64,000 bases of DNA, from NCBI GenBank assembly GCA_958450365.1, contig CAUEEP010000926.1, positions 1,722,501 through 1,786,500 of the forward strand, given 5' to 3'. This stretch comes from Mesorhabditis belari. Its lineage: Eukaryota > Nematoda > Chromadorea > Rhabditida > Rhabditidae. Under the pieces are notes generated by a model that worked only from the letters and a program-made list of their open reading frames with translations, was not told the origin of the DNA and made no database searches. Of this stretch, positions 35,167-46,695 are shown piece by piece; position 1 is the stretch's first letter, and each line of letters opens with the position of its first letter. The position numbers and the translations under genes were made by a program.

Positions 35167-36498
35167 ATGAGTGCCGATTCGGTCCCGAAATATTTGCTCC
35201 GGAAGATCGACTGCAATCAGCAAGCTGTTAGGAATGTCAAATATAATGGTTTCTTTTTTCTAGACCTTTACATCATTTTTCCTTTTCAGTCGATGGCAAT
35301 TATGTATTAACCTGCGGCTCCGACAAAACGATAAAGCTCTGGAATCCAAACACGGGTGCTCATGTTAGCACATTTATGGGTGTGGGCAACGAGGTTTTAT
35401 TTTTCAAAGCATTTTTAAATTGATGACCTAGATATTAGACATGGCTTCTTCTTCGGACAACTCGCAACTTGCTGCTGGTGGTGAGTGGCAGATAAAACTT
35501 GCGTAAATTATTTATAAAATTATAGGACTTGATAAATGTGTCACGGTTATTGATGTGGAGACCGGGAAAACGGTTAGAAAATATCGAAATCATGCCGGTG
35601 TGTTGTTTAACGATTACTCTGTAATGTGTCTGCTTCTAGCCAAAGTTAACGTTGTCTGTTATAATGAAGAATCGAACTGTCTCTTGTCTGGGTCGATGGA
35701 TACAACTGTTCACGTTTATGATGTGAGAACCAAAAATGAAAAAGCTATTCAGGTAGTTTTTCTAAGGCTAACTTTTATAGATTTTAATTCAGATTTTTAA
35801 TGAAGCAACTGATGCGATACTTTCGATAGATGTAAATGGACACGATATCGTGGTTGGATCAGCTGATGGTCACTACAGACATTATAGCGTGCGTGATGGA
35901 GTGGTAAGCTTCAAAAATTCCAATATTTGATTCAATCTAGTTTTCATGTATCATCTATAGTAACGTAACTTTTTATATTTTTTAGGTAAATGAAGATTTT
36001 CTTGGCGAATCGGTGACGTCGGTTTCGTTTACCCCAGATGGAAATTGCATACTTGCTTCCACTTTGGATAGCACATTGAGACTGATGGACAAATCAAACG
36101 GAAAAATGCTCGCACAGTGAGTTTTGATCAGTATCATCGATATTAAACCATACGTTAAGATATAAGGGTCATCAAAATCGCGACTTTATGATTCGATCTT
36201 GTATTCTTGCCTCGATCACCGAAGTTGCAACAGGGAGCGAAGATGGAAACGTTCATGTTTACAAGTACTTTACTAAAACCAAATAGATGAAACGTGTTTT
36301 TCTAGTTTAATCGATCAAGCATCGTTAGTACGTCTACCCCACAAAAGCCCTGTTGTGCATACAGTAGCTGCTCATCCAAAGAAACAGGAGCTGGTTTGTC
36401 CTAAGGAAGTCTTTTTGCAAATTCATTCCTTTTAGGTATCAGCTTGTGCAAGCCTCATCTATGTATGGACCAATCAAAAGGAGATTGAAGAAGAATGA
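35167..36498 (+). CDS. WD40 scaffold WDR83 (MORG1)
   Basis: MORG1/WDR83 is a seven-bladed WD40 protein that scaffolds ERK-pathway components and is also found in spliceosomal C complexes. The ATG at 35167 follows a GTTTAG acceptor by one base. The blades can be read in order: YVLTCGSDKTIKLWNPNTGA, then LAAGGLDKCVTVIDVETGKT, CLLSGSMDTTVHVYDVRTKN, IVVGSADGHYRHYSVRDGVV, CILASTLDSTLRLMDKSNGK, VATGSEDGNVHVYNLIDQAS and finally LVSACASLIYVWTNQKEIEE with stop TGA at 36496. The start MSADSVPKYLLRKIDCNQQA and the SGSMDTTVHVYD blade are typical of this family rather than of other WD40 proteins. Introns are short. AATAAA lies near 36542, before the next gene. Confidence 0.88.
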
Positions 36499-36635
36499 TC
36501 AAGTTTTATTATCACGTGCGTATTTATTAATTATCAATGTTAAATAAATTTCTTCACAGCCATCACATTATATCAAAACATTTTTGCTAATATAAATATT
36601 TACCACATGTGACCCAAACCTCATTTCTAATTTTA

Positions 36636-36642
36636 CTTTTAG
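36636..36642 (+). promoter_or_regulatory. Trans-splice acceptor before PYROXD1
   Basis: The sequence acttttag is followed by gcgATG. It lies about 100 bases after an AATAAA that could end the WDR83 mRNA, so downstream-operon-gene processing is likely. Confidence 0.5.
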
Positions 36643-36645
36643 GCG

Positions 36646-38746
36646 ATGATTTATGTTGTCGTTGGTGGCGGCGTTGCAGGAGTCTCTTGTGTTAGATGTC
36701 TACGGCAAAATTTATCACAGGAAGATGAGGTTTCAGCATATTGACACTTAAAAGTTTGCTGTAAAATAGTAGGATTGGAAATGGAAACATATCACTTAAA
36801 TTTGATGATGAGCATTTCTTTAGGTGTACTTGATCACAGCAGGACGTCATGTAAAAAGCATTCACAATTGGATTAAGGTTTGCTTTTTCCATTTTTTTCT
36901 GATTTTATTAATGAACAAATTCCTTAGAAATAGTTTTTAGGTCGGACAGTTCACCGAACTGTTTGATGTGAAAGAAGAGGGACTTTCGTTTGCCGGTGAA
37001 GGTGTGCACGTAATTTCAGCAAGTGTCACATCTTGGGATTACAAAAACAAAGTTTGGCTTTTATTTTATTCAAAGTTTATGATTAATATTTTAGAGTCTC
37101 TATTTTTCCAATGGTAAGAAATTAGCGTTTGATCGACTTGTGATTGCAACTGGAGCTAGGCCAAAGGTTTTTCACTACTTGTGGTTGAATGTCATTTCAT
37201 ATTGTTCTAGAATCCGTATCCACATGTTTCTCGAGTGTTGACTCTTCGTGACACCGAAACGGCTCGCCATTTGGAAGAAAGATTGGCAGGGGCTCGAAAA
37301 GTGGCAATCATTGGAAATGGAGGCATCGCCACTGAATTGGTGTAATTTTTAACACTTTCGATTATATGGCTTGATATTAGGCTGGGTAAGCTAAAGAAAA
37401 GAGCAAAGAGATTTTAGCTATGAACTACGGAAAGTCGAGATTTTCTGGTGCATTCGAGAAGAACACATTTCCGCCGTTTATTTCGATGTGGCGACGGCAA
37501 AGTTTCTGGAAGACCGAGCGAAAGTTGGACGTAAAGGAGCTGAAAAGAACCAAGAGGCTTGGCGTTTGAAATGCAAAACAAAACTTTTCTTTTCTTAGCC
37601 TGTGAAGCGCATGAAGTATGCGGATGCTGGAGAAGGGTCCTCAACAAATTGTGACACGACCACCGGATGTGCTCTGGGGCCTGATTGGAGTACTGTTGTC
37701 AAACTCGAAGGAGGATCTGAAGTGAGTCTGTTAATATTGGCAGTGAGCTAGATTTTTTAGGGTCATAATGTGCATGTTATCCCGAAAGTGGAAGTTGTCT
37801 CTTTGGTCGAGAAAACGGATTCGTTAAACCTGCATTTATCAAATGGAACTACTCTAGAGGTGATGCAAAATAGATTTAAAAATTTTTTTTATTATTTAGG
37901 TCGAAATCGTAATTTGGGCAACGGGAGTAGTGCCGAATAGCGAAGTTTGGAGGAGAGATTGTCCTGAGGTAAGTGTAAGATTGTCCAGATAATGAGGTTT
38001 AAAAGAACTAGTTTTACTGTTCCCTTTTAGTTAAAACTTGCCGCCGATAATGGTATTTGCGTTGATGAAACCATGCGCACTTCAATCGGCGATGTATGGG
38101 CATGTGGTGATGTTTGTACGGTTGAATGGCCAACGAATGCCTACTGGACTCAAGTAAGTTCTCGAATGAACTTTTTAATAACTTTTTAACTTTTTAATCG
38201 TAAATGCTTTTTTTAATAGTTGTAACTATATGAGCATCGATCGATTATTGTTTAGATGCGTACATGGACTCAAGCTCGACAAATGGGAGATTATACCGCA
38301 CGACGAGTTCTCAATTTGTGCGATTCCCTTGATTTTTGTTTTGAAATGTTTGCTCATTGTACTACATTTTATGGATACAAAGTAAGACTATAACGTAGTC
38401 AAAAATCAATTTCTTGCAGATTGTTCTTCTTGGCGATTTTAAAGCGACTCATCAACCCGATGGCTGGTACATAATAGAAAGGCATTTTTTTGACGTGTAA
38501 AGTTCTATCTCTTGTAATAGAATCATTGACGATTTTCAATTGGCTCGTTGTGTAATGGAGTCTCATCGGGTGCGTGGTGCTGTTCTTATCGGGGAAACGG
38601 ATCTCGAAGAGGTGTGCAACTTATTAGAAATTCATATTTTTTGTTTCTAGGTGCTCGAAAATTTGATATTGAACGGCACAGATATGACTGGTCTGGAAGA
38701 AGAGTTTCTCGATCCGGACGTTCATCTCGAGGACTACTTTGATTGA
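36646..38746 (+). CDS. Pyridine nucleotide-disulfide oxidoreductase PYROXD1
   Basis: PYROXD1 is a class I FAD/NAD(P)-binding oxidoreductase; in animals it protects the tRNA-ligase complex from oxidation. The ATG at 36646 lies just after a CTTTTAG acceptor, 147 bases beyond the WDR83 stop. Motifs in order: [20 protein letters not shown] (FAD dinucleotide fold, GxGxxG variant GGGVAG), [40 protein letters not shown] (second nucleotide fold), [20 protein letters not shown], then [20 protein letters not shown] (FAD-binding end), [20 protein letters not shown] and the C-terminus [12 protein letters not shown]. No CxxC disulfide pair is seen near the FAD fold, as is usual for this subfamily. Introns are short. 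The gene converges on the SCPx gene 83 bases away. Confidence 0.9.
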
Positions 38747-38829
38747 CTTGTTATAAAGTTTTTGGATTGCGTTGTTCTTTTATCAAATAACCTGTTAAGA
38801 ATAATTTATTTGCAACTATGTGAAACGGT

Positions 38830-41800
38830 TTAAAGTTTAGCTTTAAGCATTTTTGGGTCAAGCAAAGTGCGGAGCTTCATTGCTTTGGCGATGTTCCCCT
38901 TCAATTTCATTTTTCCAGACATAAAAGCCTGCAAAGTTGGATTTTTCTGAGATTTGATAGAATTCTGATACCTGATCTGGTTTGAGAGCGCCAGAGGCAA
39001 TCTGCATAAAGGCATCATCTGAAATGGTGACTGAGATCTCGGTTGGACGTTCACTGAAATAGGGAATTCTTTTTCGTTAACTTATCTCAAGTTGCAATGG
39101 TATTTAAAAACTTCAAAACCCACTCATTTCCGACGTACGGTGGTGAGGCTTTTGTGTCAATAAACCATTTTTTTGTTGTCCCATTGCCGGTGATCACAAG
39201 ACCGAATGAAGTGGCAACTTTATCAACCAAATCCTTCTCCTGAAAATATTTACATCTGATTAAGAAATTGTAAGGTTCTTTAAACGAACCGTATTTATTC
39301 TCTCCTTGATCTCGTCGAAAATCACATCACTTTTCAGCGAGGGTCCATTTGAGACTGTCTAGAAACATATATGAGATTCTCTTTGCCATTGATTTTTGCG
39401 TACCTTGGCTGGTCCATGAGATCCACCATCGGCCAATTTATACAATGCAACCACACCGGCTCCTCCGATACCTGGGAAACGTTTTTGAGTTTTTCTCGCC
39501 TAATTTTTGCTACCGATGTTATGTTGCATCGCGTATTTTGTGTTTGGCACTTGTCGTTTTCCACAGCGTCCCCGTAGTTGATTGGACAATTCGACGACCT
39601 GGGCGACTCCTGAAATTTTTTCTTTTTAGACTTTCTAACTGAAAAGAATGAGTTTAGAAGTTTTCTTCATTTTTTTTTACAGTAAAATATGTAGAGTTGG
39701 AAGTTTCATCAAATCTGTTGAACAAACCGGTTGCCCCGATGGGATGTCCCTTGGATATGAGACCGCCACTTGGGTTGATCACCCATTTTCCTCCGTAAGT
39801 GTTGTCTCCTCGATCGATCAACTCACCAGCTTTACCTGGAAAATCAGTGTGTTAAGGAAAATCAGTGTGTTAAACACACCGATTGGGCAAAGCCCCAGCG
39901 CTTCATAGGTGATCAACTCGTTCGGAGCAAAACAGTCGTGCAACTCGATCACCTAAAGTTAAAAAGTTCATTATCTTTTGATCATAAAAGATCATAAAAG
40001 AGATCAGAGATCGTTGATCATTGATAAAAGAGATCAGAGATCATAAAAGAGAGTATTGTCTTTTCCTTGTCCTCTCATACCTGAACATCATTCGGGGTAA
40101 CACCAGTCTCTTTGTACAATTCTTGAGAAATTTTCTGAATCATGTCAAAGCCGATCATCTTGATGTTCGAGTTGTCGGCGAACACTGACGGCAAATCGGT
40201 GCCAAGTTTGAAGCCTAGAATTTTGAGAGGTATTCGTGTTTTGTATTACCAAAACTTACCAACGATTTCGACGGCTTGCGGGCGCAGATGTGGATGGGCT
40301 TGGAGGTAGCGCTCCGAGCAGAGAACCGCTGCCGCTGAACCATCAGAGGTTGGACTAAAAAAAGACGCTTTTCAGCTTTACCTTATCAAATATTTTTCTA
40401 ATTGATAGAGATTTTCAATAAGAGCTAGCTTACATAGAACATGAATGGGAATAGAAATAGAATGGGAATGGGAATAGAAATAAGGGAATAGAAATAAGAA
40501 ATAGAAATAAGGGAATAGAAATAAGTTGATCCAGATTTTAAACTTTGAACCAGGCCGATCTTGCCGTATTTCCGTAATAGGGCATTTTCAAAGCCAAGAC
40601 TTTAAAATGTACTTTCTGGACTTGAAATGTTGTCTAGATTAGCTGGATTACGGTATTTAGTCTAGGTTGGGTATTCAGTCTAGATTAGCTCGATTACGGC
40701 CTTTCGTCTAGATTGGGTACTCTTAACTTTTAAAATTTAACTTTCAAAAGACAAAACTCAAATTCTAACCACTGATTGAGGATTTTCTGATTTTCTGTTA
40801 AAGGATTAATTGTGATAAAGGATTTTCCGATTTTCTGATAAAGGATTTTCCTCTTACCTGCATTCTAAAAGACCCATAAAGTCGTAGATTTTCCTCGCGT
40901 TCATCACTTGATCAAACGAGAATTCCTTAGTGAATTGGGATTTTCTAAACATTTTACATAGAAAATTTTCCTCGTTTCCCATTAAACGCACGGATTGTTG
41001 ACAGAGTGCAAATGGTTCTTGTAGGCGATTTTTGCGAAATGCTCGCGCTTGGTGCCTAAAATTGAAATTCTAAGAATAAAACAATGAAATCTTGTACCAT
41101 ATTTCTCCATGTGTTCTTTGCCGGCATTTCCGAACATTTGAGCAGTGATCGGTGCGGGGAAAAGACCGTAAGTGTCGGCCATCAACTGAATGAAGATTCC
41201 TTTTTTTGGAGAGTTCGATTTAAAACAGTTAAACAGTTGATATAGAATGTTATTTTGAAAAATTATCATGATAAACCCATTAGAATAGAAATTGGGATGG
41301 TTTAGAATAGATAGAATGGTAGATAGAATTGAAAACTTGTACCCAGAGTTCTCAGGGACGAGGGAGAATTCGAATCCGAGTTTGATTTTTCTACAATATC
41401 CTGCGCTTAGAATTTTACAGTTGGTTTTTACAGTATTCTCTTCTACAGTACTGTAGAAGAGAATACTGTAAAAGCCAACCTCCTGGGTTCACCAAAAATG
41501 CTTAAATCCTAATATGTAAGTAAAGTTAAAACACTCAAAAAGGCGCATAAGTAAACTGATTTCTTTTTTCGATGCTCACCTGGATGTGATGATCAACGGG
41601 AAGTGCTCGATCATCGAGCTTTCCGCCCATATTCTCCAACGAGCCCGAGGCCATTTTCTTAAAATATCTTCATCAAAACCGCACACCAACATCTTTTTGT
41701 TTTCTTGTTTCTTGTTTCTGACACTAATTTTTAGTTTTCACGGAGATGTTTTAGAGCCCGAAGAAGATATTTTATCTTCTTCGGGCTCTAAAACATCTAC

Positions 41801-44389
41801 GTGAAATGTTGGGGCTGAACGAAGAGTGGCCAGTGAAACAACAAATCGACTTCATGATAGTTTCACACAGCCTCGCTGAATCAGCTTTTCTACTCACCGA
41901 GGCGATGTTCATCGATGGATACTTCTCGCAGCTCGTCAATGAGGGTATATGTTTTAAGTGTTTTAAATTAATTCGCCTAATTCTAGATGAATATTTTTGG
42001 ACAATACTCGATGGACAGCGAGAGCGAGAAGCTAGAAGGCGAGACGGAGCGAGAAGGCTCTCTTGGATCTCGTCGACAATGTTTACATGGATTTCCTTCA
42101 AGGCTAGTCTCGTCTTTTCAAAAACGATATGTTGCTTTTAGGAAAGATGTTGAGGCTCGATTCGTTGAAGAACATTCATAAGATAGCGTCCTCTTTCACT
42201 GATCGACTCGAAGTTGATGTTACTACAAGCCATCGGCGACGCAAAACAAAAAGCAAACTCAAAGTGTGCAAAGTCGATGGATGCGCGGAGGTTTTCGACT
42301 ATAATATTCAATTGTAGGTTTTTTTTCATCTTCATTCTGTTTTTATCTTTGTTTTTGGTATCGACAGTTTTGGATATCAAAGAGTATTCGGTTTGGAAAT
42401 GAGCACAAGTCGAAGAAACAGGCCGCGGTGAGCGGACAAAGAAATAACGGTACTTGTGGGGTTGGGGGAACTTTTTTTTCTTCAAAAGTGCTTTTTCTAG
42501 GGCGATTTTTTTGCGTAGATTACGAATTTCATAGTGGAAACTTGGGGAAATGCGTTTTAGACCGACTTTCGGGGATCCGAAGTCGCCGCCTCTACAGTGT
42601 ATTTCACTACGAGCTTGTATAAGAAGAGCCCATCAAACTAGGGAACTGTTTCAACTTACCACCGATTTTCGAAACCGAACCTCTCCTTTCTGAAGGGTAT
42701 AAATAAAGCTTCGAAAATTTCTATACTTTCTAAAATTTATTCAAAAAGTCGATATTGCTCTAAAAGCGTCGGAATAAGCGATTTTTGATCGAAATTTTTG
42801 TCTCGCGAGGTTTTCGAGATCTAGAAATCGATTGGCGCAAACCGTTTTTCTTGAAAATGCAATTTTTAAGCGAGTTATGCCATTGGGTCATTTAAGTTGA
42901 AAAACGATTTTTATTAAGATTTCTCGAAAACAACGGGTCATCAAGAAAAGTTATTTACAACATCGGCGTGAAAAACTGCACAAGACTAGGCTAGGTCCGG
43001 TTTCGAAAATCGGTGGTAAATTGAAAAAGATCATGTAGGTGAAAATTTCATAAAACTTTAGAAATTTGAAATAACTTTTAAATTTTTTCTTTTATTTGTT
43101 TATTGTGAGTGATTTTCCTTTTGTGATAATCTTATTTTACACTTTTTTTTCTCTCTTTTATGTTTAACAAGAAATTTTGTTTTTTTTTAAACTTTAAACT
43201 TCAAACCTCAAAGCCACACGCCAGCACAACATCCGCATTTCCTTAAATATTATTCATTAACAAATTAACATTAACAAATTAACATTAACAAGTTAGCATT
43301 AACAAGTTAACATTAACAAATTAACATTAACAAGTTAACATTAACAAGTTAGCATTAACAAGTTAACATTAACAAATTAACATTAACAGAATCCCACCTG
43401 ACTCCAAGATTTGCTTGCAAAGGAAAACACCAGATGAGCCTGAAGCGCACGCGTTGTTTACCTACAACTCTAAGAGCTCGAAAATTTTCATAAAAATAAA
43501 CATTGAAAATCGGGATCCCGGTGAAACCAAGCTCATAAAGAGCCCGTTGACCATTGCAAGTGCCTAAAAAGTATCAGTCTTCTATGAAGAGAGGAGATTT
43601 TCTTCACCTCCATACAAGTATCCAACGGTGGCCTGTTGAATGTCCTTGTACTCAAGTTTTGCGTCAGCCAAAGCCTCGTTCACTGAAATTTATGAAATTT
43701 ATGCGACTTCTGGTAGTTAAAATGATAACTTTTATGCATAAAATACCATAGAACAGGTATAACAAGTTATTAGAGTTCATTATTCACTCACCAGCCTCTT
43801 TCACCATGTCCGGGTAGTCGAGGCCGGTTGAGCCGGGCTTGGTGAACTGAAATTGTGAATAAATTTGCATTTAAGCTGTTAGCAGCTTTTCAATTTCGCA
43901 TATTCTTATAGAATCTCGAATTTCGAGTACTTTTCCTGGTAATCATGTTAAAATTGGCATTTAGAAATGATAGAAAACGATAAGTAATGTCTAGTAATCG
44001 TTCTTGCCTTGTTTTCCCCTTCAAATGTTTTCCCCTGTATTTGAAATGCAAATTTTTCTACACTGTATGCTAATCTCTATAATTTGATCATAGAGATCGT
44101 TCAAATACATTTCAAATCCATTTCAAATACAAATTTGAAGGGGAAAACAAGGCAAGCGCCATTACTGGACATTACTTATCGTTTTCTATCATTTTCAAAT
44201 GCAAATTTTGGCATGATCACTAGGAAAAGTACTCAAAATTTGAGATTCTATAAGAATCTGAATTCTTAGAATTCTATAAGAACTGAAAAGCTGCTAACAG
44301 CTTAAAGAAATGCAGAATGCAATAAGAATTCTTTAGTATCAAACCTTGGTCATGCCGACACCGATCACGTAGACTTTTGTCTTCGTCAT
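38830..44389 (-). CDS. daf-22: SCPx: peroxisomal 3-ketoacyl-CoA thiolase fused to SCP2 domain (DAF-22 type)
   Basis: This enzyme does the last step of peroxisomal beta-oxidation; in C. elegans DAF-22 shortens ascaroside side chains. Exons: 44389-44345, 43846-43792, 43682-43608, 43563-43502, 43461-43398, about 41703-41580, 41185-41098, 41055-40992, 40944-40858, 40354-40260, 40214-40081, 39952-39880, 39835-39728, 39609-39514, 39471-39404, 39358-39290, 39239-39124, 39053-38972 and 38946-38830. With one base restored at 41654-41657 the total is 540 residues, like SCPx. The thiolase Cys lies in [11 protein letters not shown]; the other catalytic motifs are [12 protein letters not shown] and GHPIGATG. 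The C-terminal 120 residues form an SCP2 domain ([20 protein letters not shown]), ending AKL, a PTS1 signal. Exon 6 has a weak acceptor and a frame problem. C. elegans DAF-22 lacks the SCP2 domain, so the gene symbol marks homology. Confidence 0.92.
41735..42640 (+). other. Unrecognised open-frame cluster inside SCPx intron 5
   Basis: A palindrome (41735-41803, centred on cttcttcgggctctaaaaca and its complement) is followed by a plus-strand frame: [20 protein letters not shown], then [20 protein letters not shown] (41806-41945). Further protein-like frames follow: [20 protein letters not shown] (about 42035-42105), [20 protein letters not shown] (about 42135-42205) and [20 protein letters not shown] (about 42530-42600). 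They cannot be joined without frame changes or poor splice sites. This could be a decayed gene or a nested gene with unusual introns. I recognise no family. Confidence 0.3.
43250..43390 (+). repeat. Tandem repeat of acattaacaagtta type
   Basis: About a dozen copies of a 12-base unit (attaacaagttaac or attaacaaattaac) lie in SCPx intron 5, next to exon 5. Confidence 0.85.
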
Positions 44390-45290
44390 TGTGAATCTAA
44401 AGAAACATTTAAATATGTAAAAGACACAAAAGAAACGTAAACGAAAAAGAAAACAAAAGAAAATGACTTTAAAACTAAATAGAAATGACTTTAAAACTAA
44501 ATAGAAATCAAAAAAAAGGACAAGAAACTTTGTCAAAGGTCAAAATGCAATTGAAATGCAATTGAACAGAAATGTGCAGGCAACTATGCCTGTAGCCTTA
44601 TCACCCGAAAATGGGGAAAGACGTGGGGAAAAGAGAGCAAAAAATGATCTCGAAACCCCTTTCTTTTCCCCCAAATTTCTCTCATTTTCTCCCCTCAATT
44701 TGGCGATTCTCTTATTGTCTTTCTTTTCTCCCACTTTTTTCCTTTCTTTTCTACATTTGGTCTGTTATCATCCAACACTCCGAGCAGACTACAACACTCA
44801 GATTGTGTTTGTGAGTTGAAAACAAAATATTGAAGTTTAGAGTGGAATTTGTGGAGAAAATTTAGAACAATTTAGACGCTTTTTATTCAGTGACTTCATT
44901 TCTTGACCAAACGCTCAAATTTAACATAGATTTTTGAGAAAAATATTGTTTGTGATCGCTCAATATTGTTAATAAACAAAATAAACAAAAAAACAAAATA
45001 AACGCTCAATAAACAAAATATTGTTTGTGCTAGAAATGATCGCTCAATCATTTAGTGCTTGATGAGACACGTGGCTAGGAGGTCTCGATCCCGAGTTTCA
45101 TTTGGCAGACACGTCAAAATGAATAGCTCCAATCGATTCACCGACCCCGAAAGACCCAGGTATAAATTTACAGCTTACAGAATATCTTCTTTTTAAATCA
45201 TTTTTCCCATGGAAAAAATCGCTGTGTGAATGACTGGCGAGATGTTCTTTGCGCGGCCGCGTAATCACTGATAATGTGTGATTTTTAGTG
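44390..45290. other. Intergenic, no gene seen
   Basis: This is the upstream region of the SCPx gene. It has low-complexity TTTTCTC stretches on the plus strand (44650-44760) that create long but compositionally biased frames. At 45228-45262 there is gatgttctttgcgcggccgc with gtaatcactg, a second copy of the U1 promoter motif found 110 bases further on. Confidence 0.4.
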
Positions 45291-45343
45291 GGTCTTCTCG
45301 AAATGGAAAGTGAAAAGGTGGACTTTTCAGTTTTCCTTCCAGA

Positions 45344-45382
45344 TGTTCTTTGTGCGGCGGCGTAATCGCTCTCGATCTGGCG
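45344..45382 (+). promoter_or_regulatory. Proximal sequence element of U1 copy 1
   Basis: The sequence gatgttctttgtgcggcggc, then gtaatcgctctcgatctggc, ends about 40 bases before the U1 start. It is conserved with the region before U1 copy 3 (57405-57437), where the rest of the flank has diverged more. That position and conservation fit a snRNA proximal sequence element. Confidence 0.55.
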
Positions 45383-45420
45383 CAAGACTTCTGGTTAACC
45401 CCCTCCCTCGTCCCCCTCAT

Positions 45421-45583
45421 AAACTTACCTGGCTGGGGGGTTTCTCGTGATCATCAAGACGGGACCCCCATGGTGAGACATGGTCATTGCACTTTTGACT
45501 GTGTTGACCTGTGTGGCAGCTCCGAGTTGGGGTTCGCTAACAGCTAAATTTTTGCGTGAGGGGCTGCGTTCGCGCGGCCCTGC
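45421..45583 (+). ncRNA. U1 snRNA, copy 1
   Basis: U1 base-pairs with 5' splice sites as the first step of spliceosome assembly. The RNA starts AAACTTACCTGGCTGGGG, whose ACTTACCTG is the complement of the GTAAGT donor. The 70K-binding loop region (GTGATCATCAAGACGGGAC), the U1A loop (CATTGCACTTTTGACTG) and the Sm site AATTTTTGCG follow in order. The final hairpin is GGGGCTGCGTTCGCGCGGCCC. The length is about 163 bases, as usual. Expected domains are present with no disabling change. An open frame over it is coincidental. Confidence 0.93.
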
Positions 45584-45777
45584 CAATCCAATTTCAAAAT
45601 TACAAATGTTAGATCGTTCCATGATCCTCCTCCGTCCTATTTTTGTATTTCCAAGATTCTTCGTAAACAGAATCAGTTTTGGGCGTCATTTTTTATTTTT
45701 GGCGTCTAAACTTGGCTGTTTCTCTACGAAACTCGGTGAGTCAAGGATCCACTTTTAAGTAATTTTTACTCATTAGT

Positions 45778-46330
45778 TGTTATCAAACACTTTGACTTTT
45801 CGTCAATTTTGACAAACTACATTCACCTATTGTGTCAGCTCCGAGCCAAACTGATATTTTAGTTACTATTGTTATTATTGAATGATTTGTCTATTCTTCT
45901 GCAAACGTGTCCTCCCCTTTGCTTATCCCCTTTATTGCCGAGAAGGGGCGGTCCTTGCCTAGGAGGGCAAGTGAGGCTCTCACTTAGAGTCCCCCCTTCC
46001 CCTTACACTCATTTGTAATTTATTCGTCTTATTATACTACTGTAAATAAAGATACATATCTTCCGGGTCTGTGCAACTGCAGTACAGGTTGGTCATTTCA
46101 CAGGGACCCCCCTCTAATACTTTGGAGGAGTTGAGTTGGGTTGTCGGGGTGTTAGAGATGGCGGGATATCAAAAGGGATCCACTCTCTTTAACTTAACCC
46201 AAACTCTAGTCCACATCCGTTTCTACCTAGGAACGAATATGGAGGTTCCACCGAGATACCCTTGTACCCTTGAAGCGTTTATTTTTTGTATCATTTTTTA
46301 CATCTTTTTTCTTCACTAACTTTATTAGCC
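45778..46330 (+). mobile_element. LTR-like segment with retroelement leader
   Basis: Bases 45778-46086 start TGTTATCAAAC and end GCAGTACA, contain AATAAA at about 46045, and have TG..CA termini as in an LTR. The next bases, ggttggtcatttcacaggga, followed by an open frame QGPPSNTLEELSWVVGVLEM, look like the leader of a BEL/Pao-type element. No second LTR, protease or reverse transcriptase is seen. It is a truncated 5' end or solo LTR at most. Confidence 0.33.
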
Positions 46331-46695
46331 TAGTAAGCCACGTGAAATCACAAAAATCATGAACATTAAAAAAAGCCGAGTATCATTTTTGCACTAGACA
46401 CGATAGAGAGTTGGAGAGAAAAAAGGTTACCAGTAGTTGACTTCATAAAACATTAAAAAAAACGTAAATCTCGATTTGTACCGGGAATAGAAAAAAAGAA
46501 AACGGCAGAAAAGCTATAATACTCAGATTTTAGAATTGTTTTAGCAAAAAAAAAGTAATGTAATGCTGGAAAATATGCGGAAAATTATGCGAAATATAAT
46601 GTAGCACACACTATGTCCAGTATTGTACAAAGAACGGATTAAAGAACGGATTAAAGAAAGGGATTAAAGAAGGAAAAGTTTAAAGAATTTCTTTT

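Noticed and set aside
45350..45547. Open frames across 45350-45758 and 57367-57603 with identical C-terminal parts
   Set aside because: The shared sequence is U1 snRNA, so the peptide identity is coincidental.
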